21,446 nucleotides of DNA from a virus. The notes beneath the pieces were generated by a model. The model was not told the DNA's origin. It saw only the letters and a program-made list of their open reading frames with translations, and did not search any database. Location of the stretch: positions 1-21,446 of IMG/VR virus record IMGVR_UViG_3300013132_000303; one strand, 5' to 3'. The translations under genes were made by a program, and so were the position numbers. Below are positions 1-8,765 of the stretch, piece after piece (within the stretch, counting starts at the first letter, position 1; every line of letters starts with the position of its first letter).

Positions 1-603
1 AGTACCTGTAATTGTTTGCAGGTACTCTGTGTTTTTATCGTGGAAGAGTAATTGACTATCACTTGCCAGCAGTGCGGCAACGTCACGGGTCATGTGAATC
101 ACACCTTGTTCTCCAGCTGGAGACGCTGATCCAATAGAATACTCAAGCAAGGCAAGTGCCTTCTTTGCGGCAAGCGCTGTTCCTGAGTTTAATATTGTTG
201 CCGCAGGATCAACTAGTGCCTTGTTGTTGTGACTCTCCCCGATGCGGATCGCACCGTCCCAAAGTTCTGCTTCAATAGCCTTCTGAGTTGTACCCTCAAG
301 TTGGCGTGTGATGCGTGCGATGCGGTCAATAGAGTTAAAACTAAACGTAGATAGAATCTCATCTACCTCAATAAAAAATGGGTCAATTTCGTCATAGTAG
401 ATAGGTGTCACTGTTGCGATAGAGTCACTGGTTGTATCAGTTGCGTCGTAGTTAGTTACAGCCTCTGGAGTAGTTTCCCACTCTTGCGCAAAACCACGTA
501 CCCACTTATCCTCATCAATATTATTTTCTGGCTTAACTACAGCTAAAAGACCAAAAGCTGAAGGCACGATCTTTGGAGCTTCAAATGTTCCATTGAAAGC
601 CAT
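1..603 (-). CDS. Second capsid-like (HK97-fold) protein, partial
   Basis: This frame is open for 201 codons from the ATG at 603 to the window edge, so the C-terminus is missing. The protein starts MAFNGTFEAPKIV. Residues about 70-150 contain a long helical stretch (RQLEGTTQKAIEAELWDG) followed by an Ala/Leu-rich helix and GEQGVIHMTRDVAALL. That order resembles the spine helix and A-domain of HK97-type shell proteins. AGGAAC lies about 7 nt before the start. It follows the scaffold-capsid fusion directly, separated by an 87-bp gap holding a hairpin. Some actinophage annotations pair a hexamer and a pentamer capsid protein in adjacent genes, and this could be the second of such a pair. A head-completion or decoration protein is the alternative. 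The assignment rests on fold-like features, not on a decisive motif. Confidence 0.7.
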   Translation of the reverse strand, partial: MAFNGTFEAPKIVPSAFGLLAVVKPENNIDEDKWVRGFAQEWETTPEAVTNYDATDTTSDSIATVTPIYYDEIDPFFIEVDEILSTFSFNSIDRIARITRQLEGTTQKAIEAELWDGAIRIGESHNNKALVDPAATILNSGTALAAKKALALLEYSIGSASPAGEQGVIHMTRDVAALLASDSQLLFHDKNTEYLQTITGT

Positions 604-646
604 GTTCTCTGTTCCTAACTTAATCTCGTCTTATTTGTTGTATCCA

Positions 647-668
647 GGGAGCCCGTTTCCAGGCTCCC
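647..668 (-). terminator. Hairpin between the two capsid genes
   Basis: GGGAGCC and GGCTCCC form a 7-bp GC-rich stem, extendable by one U-G pair in minus-strand RNA, around a short GGAAAC loop. It sits in the 87-bp gap between the major capsid stop and the next start. No U-tract follows, so it may be an attenuator, a processing site or a 3'-end stabiliser and not a true intrinsic terminator. Confidence 0.45.
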
Positions 669-690
669 CTTCAACAAATTGGTTATCGGC

Positions 691-2733
691 TTAGTATTCG
701 ATAGCCGCTGCAGTTACGCCACCAAGTGTATCACGGAGAGCAGCTGCTGCACCGTTTACGTTGATGGTTGATGTAACCTTAAGTGACTCAACGCCAACCT
801 TGGCAACACCTTCGAAGGTCTCAACGAACATCTTGTAGTCGTTGGTTCCAACTAGTGTGGAGTCGCGGATAACTCCGAGATCCAGTGTGCCACCGTCTAG
901 GAACAAGAATGTTCCCTCGGCGAACAAGTACCATACGAACGTATCGGTAAACTCGTTCATTGCGCTTGCACCTTGTGATGTAGTCATTGCTGAACCATCA
1001 ATTGTGTAGCAAGTGTTGATGCCGCGAGCTGCGATATATCCATCGATCTCGCCGTATGCGTTAAGGGTGTTGTCACCAGGAGCTGCAAGTGCGAAGTCGG
1101 CTGCCATTGCGTCCTTAACCCATGCAGGGATAATTGCGCGTAGTGGGAAGTCCGCTGGAAGGCGGTGACGTCCACGGTATTGAGCAGCTGCGCGACCAAG
1201 TTGTACTAGGAAGTCACGGCCCATACCGATTAAGGATGTGCTTGTAACTGCTGTTGACAATGTGGTCAAGCGGCTTAGGATCTGTGTCTCAGCCTCACGT
1301 GCGTGTTGAATAAGACCTAACTCGTTGTGACGAGCGATCAACTCAGGATATGCACGTGTCATTAGGTTACCAAATTGCAATTGCAATGTAACTGCGTCGG
1401 TAGCAACTGTGTTTTCTGTTGCTGCTGATACTGTTAGGCTTGCCTTTGTTGCAGTATCTGGTGCTGTATCAACTACGTTTGTCCAGACGCCGACTGCGTT
1501 GTCGTAGTCAGATAGTACTGGAGGCGTAATGAAGCGAATACCGCCACGATCTGCTTGGAAACGAGGTAGACAGTCGCGTACTGGACGCTCTGTAGTTCCG
1601 ATTCCGAAGATGTCGTACTTAACGGTAAATGGAGCAGAGTGTCCACCGGAAGCTACGATTGCCTCAGGTGAAGATACTGCTTGGATCTTATCCCAGTTGG
1701 CTTCTGCATCCTGTGTAAGGGTGCGATCCTCTGGGTATTGTGTGGTGATAGATGCAACGATGTGTTGTTCTCCATCTCCACCGTTTACACGGCGTAGACC
1801 ATGTAGACGCTTAGCCATTGCCTCGGCAACGGCCTTCATGTCTGCTAATTCACTGCCTGCTGTATAACCAGGAATATCAGCGCCAGCCGTAATTGCTACG
1901 GGAGCCGCTGATGATTGGGTTAGTGGGCGGCGATCAGCTGGAGCTTCAATAACTTCTACTGAAGCTGCCGGTTCGTTATTTGCGGCGGCGGTCACTGGTG
2001 CCTCCTGATCTTCCTGCACGATTTGTGCTTCGTTTGTTTCTGTGCTTGCTACAACTGCCTCTGCCTCAGCTACAACCTCGGCGGCTGCAACCTCATCAGA
2101 AGTTGTTGTTTCTACGGAGGCAGCCACTGCCTCTGTAGTTGGTTCTACCGCAGCAGCTACTGCCTCGGTAGTTTCAACAGTTACCGCAGGAGCCTCATCG
2201 GCTACTACTGTCTCTGCTGGTGTTTGTACTTCCTCAACTGCAAGTTCAGCAGCTGGAGTTTCCTCCGCTGCGGCCTCTGTAGTTGGCTCAGTTACTTGTG
2301 CTGTTTCTGTTGTTTCAGTTGAAAGTTCAGATACTTCTTCCACAGCAGTTGATGCTTCAGCCATTGGTTTTTCCTCTTCCTTTTCTTCAGCGGCGGGAGC
2401 TTCTGCAGCAGGCTCTTCAGCCGGCTTTATTTCTTCCTCCGCAGGGGTTTCGGTTTCGCCTTCAGGCGTTTCACCTTCTGCTTCACCCTTAACACGCATA
2501 GCGGCCTCGGCTGCGCGTGCTGCTAGCTCTTGAGCTAAAGCTTCACGACGGCTTACTTCACTACGGACGGTGTCAAGCATGTCAGCAAGAGATGTCATCG
2601 CATCTACTGTCTGAGGAGTAGGATCTTCCTTCTCAACCGTTTCAAATTCGCTGACGATGTCAGACTGTAGTTGCGCGACGTCTTCATCGCTTAACTCAGC
2701 CAGCATGTCGAGCTGTTGTTTTATACGGTCCAC
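691..2733 (-). CDS. Major capsid protein with fused N-terminal scaffolding domain
   Basis: This 680-aa protein is the likely main shell subunit. I start it at the GTG at 2733, because GGAGGAGGG ends only 3 nt before it. The ATG at 2775 has no Shine-Dalgarno sequence. Residues 1 to about 90 are charged and helical (KQQLDMLAELSDEDVAQL). Residues about 95-270 are low-complexity Glu/Ala/Thr/Val with repeated TTEAVAA-like units. The rest, from about 290, is an HK97-type shell: a long helix (AYPELIARHNELGLIQHARE), the segment GRHRLPADFPLRAIIP, and a C-terminal beta-rich half. Fused scaffold (delta) domains are known in HK97-like phages and are removed by the prohead protease, which is encoded directly upstream. 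The low-complexity linker is unusually long. Confidence is high for capsid and moderate for the exact start and cleavage site. Confidence 0.85.
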   Translation of the reverse strand: MDRIKQQLDMLAELSDEDVAQLQSDIVSEFETVEKEDPTPQTVDAMTSLADMLDTVRSEVSRREALAQELAARAAEAAMRVKGEAEGETPEGETETPAEEEIKPAEEPAAEAPAAEEKEEEKPMAEASTAVEEVSELSTETTETAQVTEPTTEAAAEETPAAELAVEEVQTPAETVVADEAPAVTVETTEAVAAAVEPTTEAVAASVETTTSDEVAAAEVVAEAEAVVASTETNEAQIVQEDQEAPVTAAANNEPAASVEVIEAPADRRPLTQSSAAPVAITAGADIPGYTAGSELADMKAVAEAMAKRLHGLRRVNGGDGEQHIVASITTQYPEDRTLTQDAEANWDKIQAVSSPEAIVASGGHSAPFTVKYDIFGIGTTERPVRDCLPRFQADRGGIRFITPPVLSDYDNAVGVWTNVVDTAPDTATKASLTVSAATENTVATDAVTLQLQFGNLMTRAYPELIARHNELGLIQHAREAETQILSRLTTLSTAVTSTSLIGMGRDFLVQLGRAAAQYRGRHRLPADFPLRAIIPAWVKDAMAADFALAAPGDNTLNAYGEIDGYIAARGINTCYTIDGSAMTTSQGASAMNEFTDTFVWYLFAEGTFLFLDGGTLDLGVIRDSTLVGTNDYKMFVETFEGVAKVGVESLKVTSTINVNGAAAALRDTLGGVTAAAIEY
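2040..2480 (-). repeat. Low-complexity Glu/Ala/Thr/Val-coding repeats
   Basis: This stretch encodes the scaffold-linker of the capsid fusion. It consists of imperfect repeats of the type (V/P)TTEAVAA(A/S)VE and EEKPAEE-like acidic runs. The composition also creates long open frames on the plus strand that encode only Ser/Ala/Val low-complexity sequence. Those frames are antisense artefacts. Confidence 0.7.
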
Positions 2734-2736
2734 TGT

Positions 2737-2745
2737 CCCTCCTCC
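2737..2745 (-). promoter_or_regulatory. Ribosome binding site deciding the capsid start
   Basis: GGAGGAGGG ends 3 nt before the GTG at 2733, with the GGAGG core 7 nt from it. It lies inside the longer open frame that begins at the ATG at 2775, so it argues for initiation at the GTG. Confidence 0.7.
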
Positions 2746-2775
2746 GGGCCAGTCATGATGAACGAGGTTGTTCAT

Positions 2776-2859
2776 TCGCTAATCAGTCCAAGGCCGAGGG
2801 ACTCCAGACGCATCTGTGCGCGGGAGGCACTCCACCTGAATTGAATAATATATTACTTT
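2776..2859 (-). promoter_or_regulatory. AT-rich gap upstream of the capsid gene
   Basis: Most of this module is tightly packed, but 84 bp or more separate the protease gene from the capsid gene. The gap holds an AT-rich run (TAATATATTATT on the minus strand, about 2845-2856) that could act as a -10 region for separate high-level capsid transcription. I see no clear -35 box, so this is tentative. Confidence 0.3.
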
Positions 2860-5800
2860 CTAAGTTAGGAGTCGAAGAAGTTTGCTCATCTCGGATGAGA
2901 TCTCTGCCTGGGAGTAGTAGTCTCCACCGGACATAAATGACTTGAGGTCTACAGTTGCCTCGTCCGCATCCTTCTTTCCTATCTTGTTTTCTACCCTTGA
3001 GATCATGTCATCGATCAGACCCTTTAGGGCCGGAGGAAGGTCGCTGTACCGAACCTTCTCCGTGTCGCTTCCAAACGGCAGGGGCAGGTTGGCAATTACC
3101 TTGCCTAGAGCCCTTGCCGAGGAACGAACGTTTTCTAACGACTTGGAGTCGAGAGCTCCTGTATCAATTCGGTCAACAATCGAGATAAGGTCCCCTGCTG
3201 AGCGAGCAGCGTCCAGATAGTTTCCAGCATCATCTAGGTTTTCAACCTCCTCTATCTTCTTTATTGCCTCGTCTGACCCAGAGTCTCCAAGGTCGGTCTT
3301 TAGGCGGGCTAGTACCTGGCGGAACTTACCCTTTGCGTCTCGCGGTTGAGTCTCAGGGGTGTATTTACCCTGGTCTTGTACCTCAACCGCTAATGCTTTT
3401 CCCAGTTCTTCACCTGTATTTTCAATCTTTGATGAAAACTCGGCTAGTCTTGTGCGAATATCTGTTAGGTCCTCGTCGATGAGCGAGGCGGACGCCTTCC
3501 TCCACTTATCTGGAATTAGGTCAGCTCTGCCAAGTCCGCGGGCACGCTTCATGATGTGACGGCGAACCGCCGCGCGCTTGCCTGGCTTTGATCGTCCGTA
3601 GGCTTGGATCGAGTCCTTCAAAGAATCAATGTTTGTGATCGGATATGACCCATCAGGTAGGGCATAACCCTTCTTTGCAAGTGCCTCACGTTTTTGACGA
3701 GATATGTATCCAAACTCGTCGTCATACTTTGGCTCGCCGTGGATACGGGCATACGCCGCATCGGCGGAGGCTGAAAGCTGGGCTGCCTTTTCCTCGCGAA
3801 CTACGTTAAACTTCTCTCTTGCGGCCTCGGCCTTAGTCGAAAGTTCAGCATTTTCCAACTGCTCCAATTTTTGTACGCGAGCAGACAGTTCTGCGATAGG
3901 ATCTGATTTCATGCGGGCAAGTACACCTGCACCTGCGGCAACAAGTGCCATGACCGCTCCTGATGCAACGCGGGCGCGTGCGATTGGGAACCCAGGTACG
4001 TTTACCTGGCAGACGGCTACAAGTTCAAGGTGACCCTTGACCGGACGCCAGTCTCCTGAAGGTGCTGACGCACGAAGTGCTCGGATCTGCTCTGGTGTTG
4101 TTCCTGGGCGAAGTGCACCGGCGACCCAGATGCCAAAGGCATCCTCTCCTGCGTGGACGTCGGCGATCGCTGACGCCGTGTCATCATAGTGACGTACGGC
4201 CTCGGCGGCGCTTGCCTCGAGCGAGGCGTGTCCTCCTGCTAATGTTAGTTGACCGACCGGAACGTCCTTTCCGCCGTCGGTGCGTACGACTCCCGTGTGG
4301 AAGTATGCGTACTTGCTTCTGCTGCGTGGTGGCTTGGTTCCAAAGCTCATTCCGATGTGATCAACGTGCCATGCGGCGATGTGACCAAACACACGACCTT
4401 CGTCGTCAACGGTTAGGGGCGTTGCCTTGTTTAACTTTGGATCTTCAAACCAAGAGCTTGGTGGAACGACCGGGATAGATCCTGCGACAATTCCGCAGGC
4501 AACCAGGGCCGATGCCTCACTCTCATCCATTTCATCGACATATGTTCCGTCTGGAATCATAGTGTCCTCCTGTTTCTCGTCCTCGACGAGGTAGATTTGG
4601 CACTCCTGGAATGCCGGTTTAGGCACTAGAGTTACCGCCATCACTCGTGCATGGGTAATCACGAGCTTGTCGGTACCAATCTTACCATCTTCTTGCTTAC
4701 TGTCAGTTAGATCAAGTTCTTGGCTTGCCTCGAACTGATCTAGGTCCGCGGATACTCCACGGATAAATCCATTGCGGACAAGACGCTCAGCCTCCTGGCC
4801 GTACTCGCCCTGGTCAAACACACCGGTCGCGTTTCCGATGCCGTTGCCCATGTCACTTTCAATTCTCTCCATATAGTCTATGCGGCCAACAACAACTGAT
4901 CCGTTATGACCCTCAGCCGTCTTGATCTGCCACAGAAGAGGAAGTGGGAGCTCTCTAATCTCAATCGCGCCCTTCTTAAACTTACGCCCGTCTCCTGACT
5001 CGATCTCCTCAGGTATAACAAGTGGAATGCTAAACTTTGATCCGTCAGCGTACTCGATCTCGGCTCCGGCAGTTAGAACACGGTTACGTGCCTCGTTTGC
5101 TCGAGCAACAAGAGATGTAGTCTCAACTATCTGCTCCGAGGTAAGAATGTCGTCGATTGCCGATAGGGCACCTCGCTTCATTCCTGGGTTACGTCGGTCT
5201 CCAGGCCACATACCTGTCATCTCCTTGTGACGTAGCGAGCAGTACCCCTTCGCTCTTGGACCCATATATTTCTTTAGGTTGCGGTAGCAGCGTGTCCAGT
5301 CACCAGGTGTGTTCCAGCGGATCTTTACAAGTCCACCTTTTCCGATCGTCCAGTAGCGACGCAGTCTTTCAGCGTTTCCGCGGTTGCGGTCTAGTCCACC
5401 GGCAGCTTGAACTGGTTGCTGTTTTACAACTCCGTCTGGAATCAAGGCAAACCTGCAGTACCCTAGTGGCTCAACAGGTTGCTCGATGATCTTGCAGACG
5501 TCACCTCCTGCGTACAACATGCAGTTTGCACACGTGACGCCGATCTCCTTGTTCTCGTTCTCATCGGCAGACTCATATCCTGCCCAGACACCGGAGTCGT
5601 CCTCGTTAAACTTTCCATACTTCTGTGTAATCTCAATTAGTGCGTCGGCAAGCTCCTGCTCCTCAGCAACGATAACTCCAGCCGCGGTTAATGTCTCCTC
5701 ACTAGGAGAGGCTAGGAACATCACGTTTCCACCCTTGCCCCAAAGAACCGTGATAAACTTCTCGTCTGGCATCGCGCTCGCTGAAACCGAGGTAACTCCG

Positions 5801-7764
5801 TCTATCTGCTCGATCACGGACTTCAATGCCGCCGCGTCAAGCGGAACGACAGGAGGAGGAGTGGCGGAGTTCATGTCAACAAGAACTGCCTCGTTGCGTA
5901 CCCACTGCTTGTTCTCTCGGGTATATGTCATCGAGTTGGTCGAGTCGGTCGCCGCAGGGACAAGTGACACTAGGTCGATCACCGCACTTGGGTCATCCTC
6001 GGAGACGATGGCAAAGAACAGAGGTTGTACGTCCGATGTCTCAGGAGTAATAACCTTGTCCTCAGGTGAAGCGGACGCTACCCTAGGAACCGCAGGTTGG
6101 TAGTAAAGCTTGTTTGGGTAGTAGACCTTTCCGTCCGCGCCCTTTACCTTCTTGTTTAAGAATGCCTCGAGCAGCGGGTGCTTATAAGGATCGGTTATCA
6201 TCCTTACGCCGGTTAGGTCCTCAAGCTCCTTGATGAAGGCTGGCTTCTCATATTGCTCAGTTTGACCTGGACCTGTGATGATGCTGCTGCCAGGTTTTGC
6301 AGTAGACTGTCCTGACGTAAACGCATCACGTTGTCCCTTGACCCAGGCAGGCCAGTCACCCTGCATCTTTGCGATGTCCTCCTGGTTCATGCGAGGAAGA
6401 GTTCCAGGTATCTGTGCGTATGGGCGGTCGATCGGCGTGCGAGGTTGTCCAAGAATTCCTGTGGTGTCAAGACCAAGTATCTCAGGAAGAGGAGCTGATT
6501 GAACTCCAGGAGATACGTTACCCTCAGGCTCTGTGAGGTTTGCCGGTATCTCTACGGTCTTACCTGTTGAGTCTAGTTTAATTATTACGCTTGACTTCTG
6601 TGGATTTATCGCAACGATGTTTCCGCGCTTTGTTGTATCACCTGATACGACCACGCGCCCACCTTGCTTTGCAAACTTACCTGTCTTGTCGCGTACCTGT
6701 TTTTGAGCCTTCTGTGATCTTTCCTCGGGAGTGTAGACTCCGTCTCCCTTTTCAGCCGGAGCTCCTACGGCAACCATTGTTCTGTCAAGAAATTCTAGGT
6801 CTAGCTCCTCGGCCGCGCGAAGAACTAACTCCGCCTCCTCGTAGTTTATATCAAATAATGATACAGGTTCCTCTGGGTTTTCCTGGAAGCACGCTGATAG
6901 GAACAGTGCAGACTCTGGGTCGATCTCAACGTGACTAAACTCTACGTTACCTTCAAGCTCGTCTAGCACTAGGTCATAGCTTACGATGTCTGGATCAACC
7001 TCTGCAAGTGTGTGCCAGTGTCCTGCGTCCCACACGGCCAGTGATAGATCCTCGTCTATCTTGTATAGACGGTCTATACCTGATCCGTCCATGCGCATGC
7101 GGGCGACGAACTCGACGTTGCCTGAGCTGAACGCATCGACGTCGGCGTCATAGATTACCTCTTCAATAAAGTTAAACTCGTCGTCCTCGTAACCAGGAAG
7201 CGCATATCCGTCGGCTCTTAGAGCTTTCTTGTTTTCTCGCTCGACGATCTGTTGTGCCCAGCGCCACGCGGCGTCGCCACCCCAGAGAGCCCACGCGATA
7301 CGGCCGCGAGATGGGAAACCGTCCTCGCCTGGCTCGTACCCCTTCGCCTTCTTATCGATCTCATGACGAGGAAAATACTTCGCAATATGCCGTACCTTTT
7401 CGATGCCAATCTGTCCACCCTTCACTAACGTTCTAGCGGTGTTAACTCCAACCGGTGTTCCTCCGCGCTTGTGCTCCTTGCGCCACTCCAGTGCCTTCCT
7501 TGCCTCGGCCTGTGCGGCCTTTGGAATCGTGTAGAGACGGGAGCCTGCGGCAACTACAGCTATGTCGAGAGTAGTTAATGCGGCCTCTGCTAGCTCGTAC
7601 ACAGATGAGCCTTCGTCAATGTCAGAAGGCTCCCATGAGGCTGATGCAGTTAGTGCAGATACCAAACCAGACTCAACTACGATGTTCTCGTCAACGTCAA
7701 CTACTACACCGTTATTTTCGTCTGTAAATAAGACGTGAGACCCACTTTTTCCTACCTGGTTCAT
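2860..7764 (-). CDS. Giant multidomain capsid maturation protease
   Basis: I start this 1634-aa protein at the ATG at 7764, which overlaps the upstream stop as ATGA; an in-frame start at 7818 would overlap by 58 bp. Approximate order: residues 100-170, a phage segment with GRIAWALWGGDAAWRWA; 339-412, YTPEERSQ plus RDKTGKF and a KOW/SH3-like beta stretch; 740-778, a Cys cluster (CANC, later GYCRFALIPDG); 798-855, YWTIGKGG and GYCSLRHKE; 860-1060, the protease core with putative His about 952 (EGHNGSVVVGRID), Ser about 1003 (GVSADL) and a second His (ITHARVMA); 1120-1270, the actinophage protease C-terminal region (PPRSRSKYAYFHTG, VNVPGFPIAR); then a hydrophobic run, a coiled coil, a DUF6582-like region (1345-1428) and a helical tail with a second YTPE...RDAKGKF. 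It should cleave the scaffold of the capsid protein encoded next. Its length far exceeds usual prohead proteases. The protease call is firm; roles of the added domains are unknown. Confidence 0.85.
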   Translation of the reverse strand: MNQVGKSGSHVLFTDENNGVVVDVDENIVVESGLVSALTASASWEPSDIDEGSSVYELAEAALTTLDIAVVAAGSRLYTIPKAAQAEARKALEWRKEHKRGGTPVGVNTARTLVKGGQIGIEKVRHIAKYFPRHEIDKKAKGYEPGEDGFPSRGRIAWALWGGDAAWRWAQQIVERENKKALRADGYALPGYEDDEFNFIEEVIYDADVDAFSSGNVEFVARMRMDGSGIDRLYKIDEDLSLAVWDAGHWHTLAEVDPDIVSYDLVLDELEGNVEFSHVEIDPESALFLSACFQENPEEPVSLFDINYEEAELVLRAAEELDLEFLDRTMVAVGAPAEKGDGVYTPEERSQKAQKQVRDKTGKFAKQGGRVVVSGDTTKRGNIVAINPQKSSVIIKLDSTGKTVEIPANLTEPEGNVSPGVQSAPLPEILGLDTTGILGQPRTPIDRPYAQIPGTLPRMNQEDIAKMQGDWPAWVKGQRDAFTSGQSTAKPGSSIITGPGQTEQYEKPAFIKELEDLTGVRMITDPYKHPLLEAFLNKKVKGADGKVYYPNKLYYQPAVPRVASASPEDKVITPETSDVQPLFFAIVSEDDPSAVIDLVSLVPAATDSTNSMTYTRENKQWVRNEAVLVDMNSATPPPVVPLDAAALKSVIEQIDGVTSVSASAMPDEKFITVLWGKGGNVMFLASPSEETLTAAGVIVAEEQELADALIEITQKYGKFNEDDSGVWAGYESADENENKEIGVTCANCMLYAGGDVCKIIEQPVEPLGYCRFALIPDGVVKQQPVQAAGGLDRNRGNAERLRRYWTIGKGGLVKIRWNTPGDWTRCYRNLKKYMGPRAKGYCSLRHKEMTGMWPGDRRNPGMKRGALSAIDDILTSEQIVETTSLVARANEARNRVLTAGAEIEYADGSKFSIPLVIPEEIESGDGRKFKKGAIEIRELPLPLLWQIKTAEGHNGSVVVGRIDYMERIESDMGNGIGNATGVFDQGEYGQEAERLVRNGFIRGVSADLDQFEASQELDLTDSKQEDGKIGTDKLVITHARVMAVTLVPKPAFQECQIYLVEDEKQEDTMIPDGTYVDEMDESEASALVACGIVAGSIPVVPPSSWFEDPKLNKATPLTVDDEGRVFGHIAAWHVDHIGMSFGTKPPRSRSKYAYFHTGVVRTDGGKDVPVGQLTLAGGHASLEASAAEAVRHYDDTASAIADVHAGEDAFGIWVAGALRPGTTPEQIRALRASAPSGDWRPVKGHLELVAVCQVNVPGFPIARARVASGAVMALVAAGAGVLARMKSDPIAELSARVQKLEQLENAELSTKAEAAREKFNVVREEKAAQLSASADAAYARIHGEPKYDDEFGYISRQKREALAKKGYALPDGSYPITNIDSLKDSIQAYGRSKPGKRAAVRRHIMKRARGLGRADLIPDKWRKASASLIDEDLTDIRTRLAEFSSKIENTGEELGKALAVEVQDQGKYTPETQPRDAKGKFRQVLARLKTDLGDSGSDEAIKKIEEVENLDDAGNYLDAARSAGDLISIVDRIDTGALDSKSLENVRSSARALGKVIANLPLPFGSDTEKVRYSDLPPALKGLIDDMISRVENKIGKKDADEATVDLKSFMSGGDYYSQAEISSEMSKLLRLLT

Positions 7765-8759
7765 TCCTGCTCTTTCTCTTTTCCTGTCTCGTCGGTTACG
7801 GGCCCACCAGCTATCCACGCGTCACAAGTACGCGCGGCAGCACACTTAAAATCAAGCGCTTCGCAATATCCTAAATCGCCCGCGGCAACCACGTCATAGG
7901 AATCTGCGACGTTTTTGTCACCCTCCTGTAGTCCTGTTGCTATGCAGTTAAGCATCTTTGAGGTCTTGACAAACGCCGCGCAGTTTCCACACCGACTGGT
8001 CTTAGCTTCCTCGACGGTCGTGTTCCAGCGATCAGCCTTGGCTTGCCAGAACTCGTCGTTTGGCTCCTCTGGGTTTAACGGACCATATCCGACGTTGTCG
8101 ATCGCGTTTTGGCGATTTTTTATATTTAACACGATGTCCTGGGTCGCAGGAGGACAGGCGTCAGCGTCAACCGCCGCGGTCAACGCGATACTTGAGTCTC
8201 CGATGACGGTGTCATTTACTGTTCCCTTTGGAACTTCCTTTCCATCAAGAACTTCAAGTAGCCAGGCGTTTGGTCCCTGCGGGTCGATCTCTCCAACCGC
8301 CGCAAGTACTAACTCAAGCATTCCGTCCGCCGTGATCTTCTGCTCAGGATCATCACTTGAAAGTTGCTCGTAAAGTTCAGGGTAGTCGATGAATACCTGG
8401 TCAATATCTTCATTTGTTTTTACAAGAATGTCACTTATGTTTGAGTCAGTCAATGAGCGATCAAGTGACTTGTCAATTGAAAGCATCTCCTCGCTTGTGG
8501 CTATCTTCTCATTTTCTTCCTCACGGGGACTAGAAAACTTAAAGAATGTTAGTCCAAACTTTGCCAATGCTAAAAAGTCATCTGCCTTATAGGTACCAGT
8601 AGAACCTTCGGCCTTGTCCATAAGCATCTTTACGCGCCTCTTGGAGTCAAACATGACGTTGTCCTTTGAGAACACATACTTGAATCCCTTGTCGTTTGCG
8701 ATGATTGAAAATATGTGGTCATTTGTGTTTATATCGTAAGCGCGAGCTACCTTTATCAT
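7761..8759 (-). CDS. Structural-module protein with C-terminal six-Cys domain
   Basis: This 332-aa protein starts at ATG 8759 with AGGA about 6 nt upstream, 6 nt after the stop of the giant upstream gene. Residues 1-130 are charged and unrecognised. Residues 130-200 are acidic and include GPNAWLLEVLDG. The C-terminus has the segment EFWQAKADRWNTTVEEAKTS followed by six Cys at 257, 260, 272, 299, 306 and 312 (CGNC, LGYC, FKC, RTCDAW) and GGP. This Cys pattern recurs in uncharacterised proteins of many environmental phages and recalls high-potential iron-sulfur or zinc-binding folds. Metal type and function are not known to me. Its place between the giant kinase-like protein and the protease suggests a virion or head-assembly component. 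Its stop overlaps the protease start by ATGA, so translation is probably coupled. Confidence 0.7.
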   Translation of the reverse strand: MIKVARAYDINTNDHIFSIIANDKGFKYVFSKDNVMFDSKRRVKMLMDKAEGSTGTYKADDFLALAKFGLTFFKFSSPREEENEKIATSEEMLSIDKSLDRSLTDSNISDILVKTNEDIDQVFIDYPELYEQLSSDDPEQKITADGMLELVLAAVGEIDPQGPNAWLLEVLDGKEVPKGTVNDTVIGDSSIALTAAVDADACPPATQDIVLNIKNRQNAIDNVGYGPLNPEEPNDEFWQAKADRWNTTVEEAKTSRCGNCAAFVKTSKMLNCIATGLQEGDKNVADSYDVVAAGDLGYCEALDFKCAAARTCDAWIAGGPVTDETGKEKEQE

Positions 8760-8765
8760 TTTGTC

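Noticed and set aside
2023-2533. Long plus-strand open frames, including one of 163 codons rich in Ser, Ala and Val
   Set aside because: They are antisense to the low-complexity scaffold linker of the capsid gene. The repeats there suppress stop codons on both strands, and no ribosome site or domain is present.
3264-6938. Several plus-strand open frames of 70-205 codons
   Set aside because: All lie opposite the protease gene, whose protein has recognisable phage domains throughout. The antisense products have no domain and odd composition.
7218-7418. A 66-codon minus-strand frame inside the protease gene
   Set aside because: It is out of frame with a region that encodes the conserved GRIAWALWGGD segment and has no supporting start signal.
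7764-7818. A longer N-terminus for the protease beginning MDSWWARNRRD
   Set aside because: It would overlap the upstream gene by 58 bp and is very basic, whereas the ATG at 7764 gives the ATGA overlap used by several gene pairs here.
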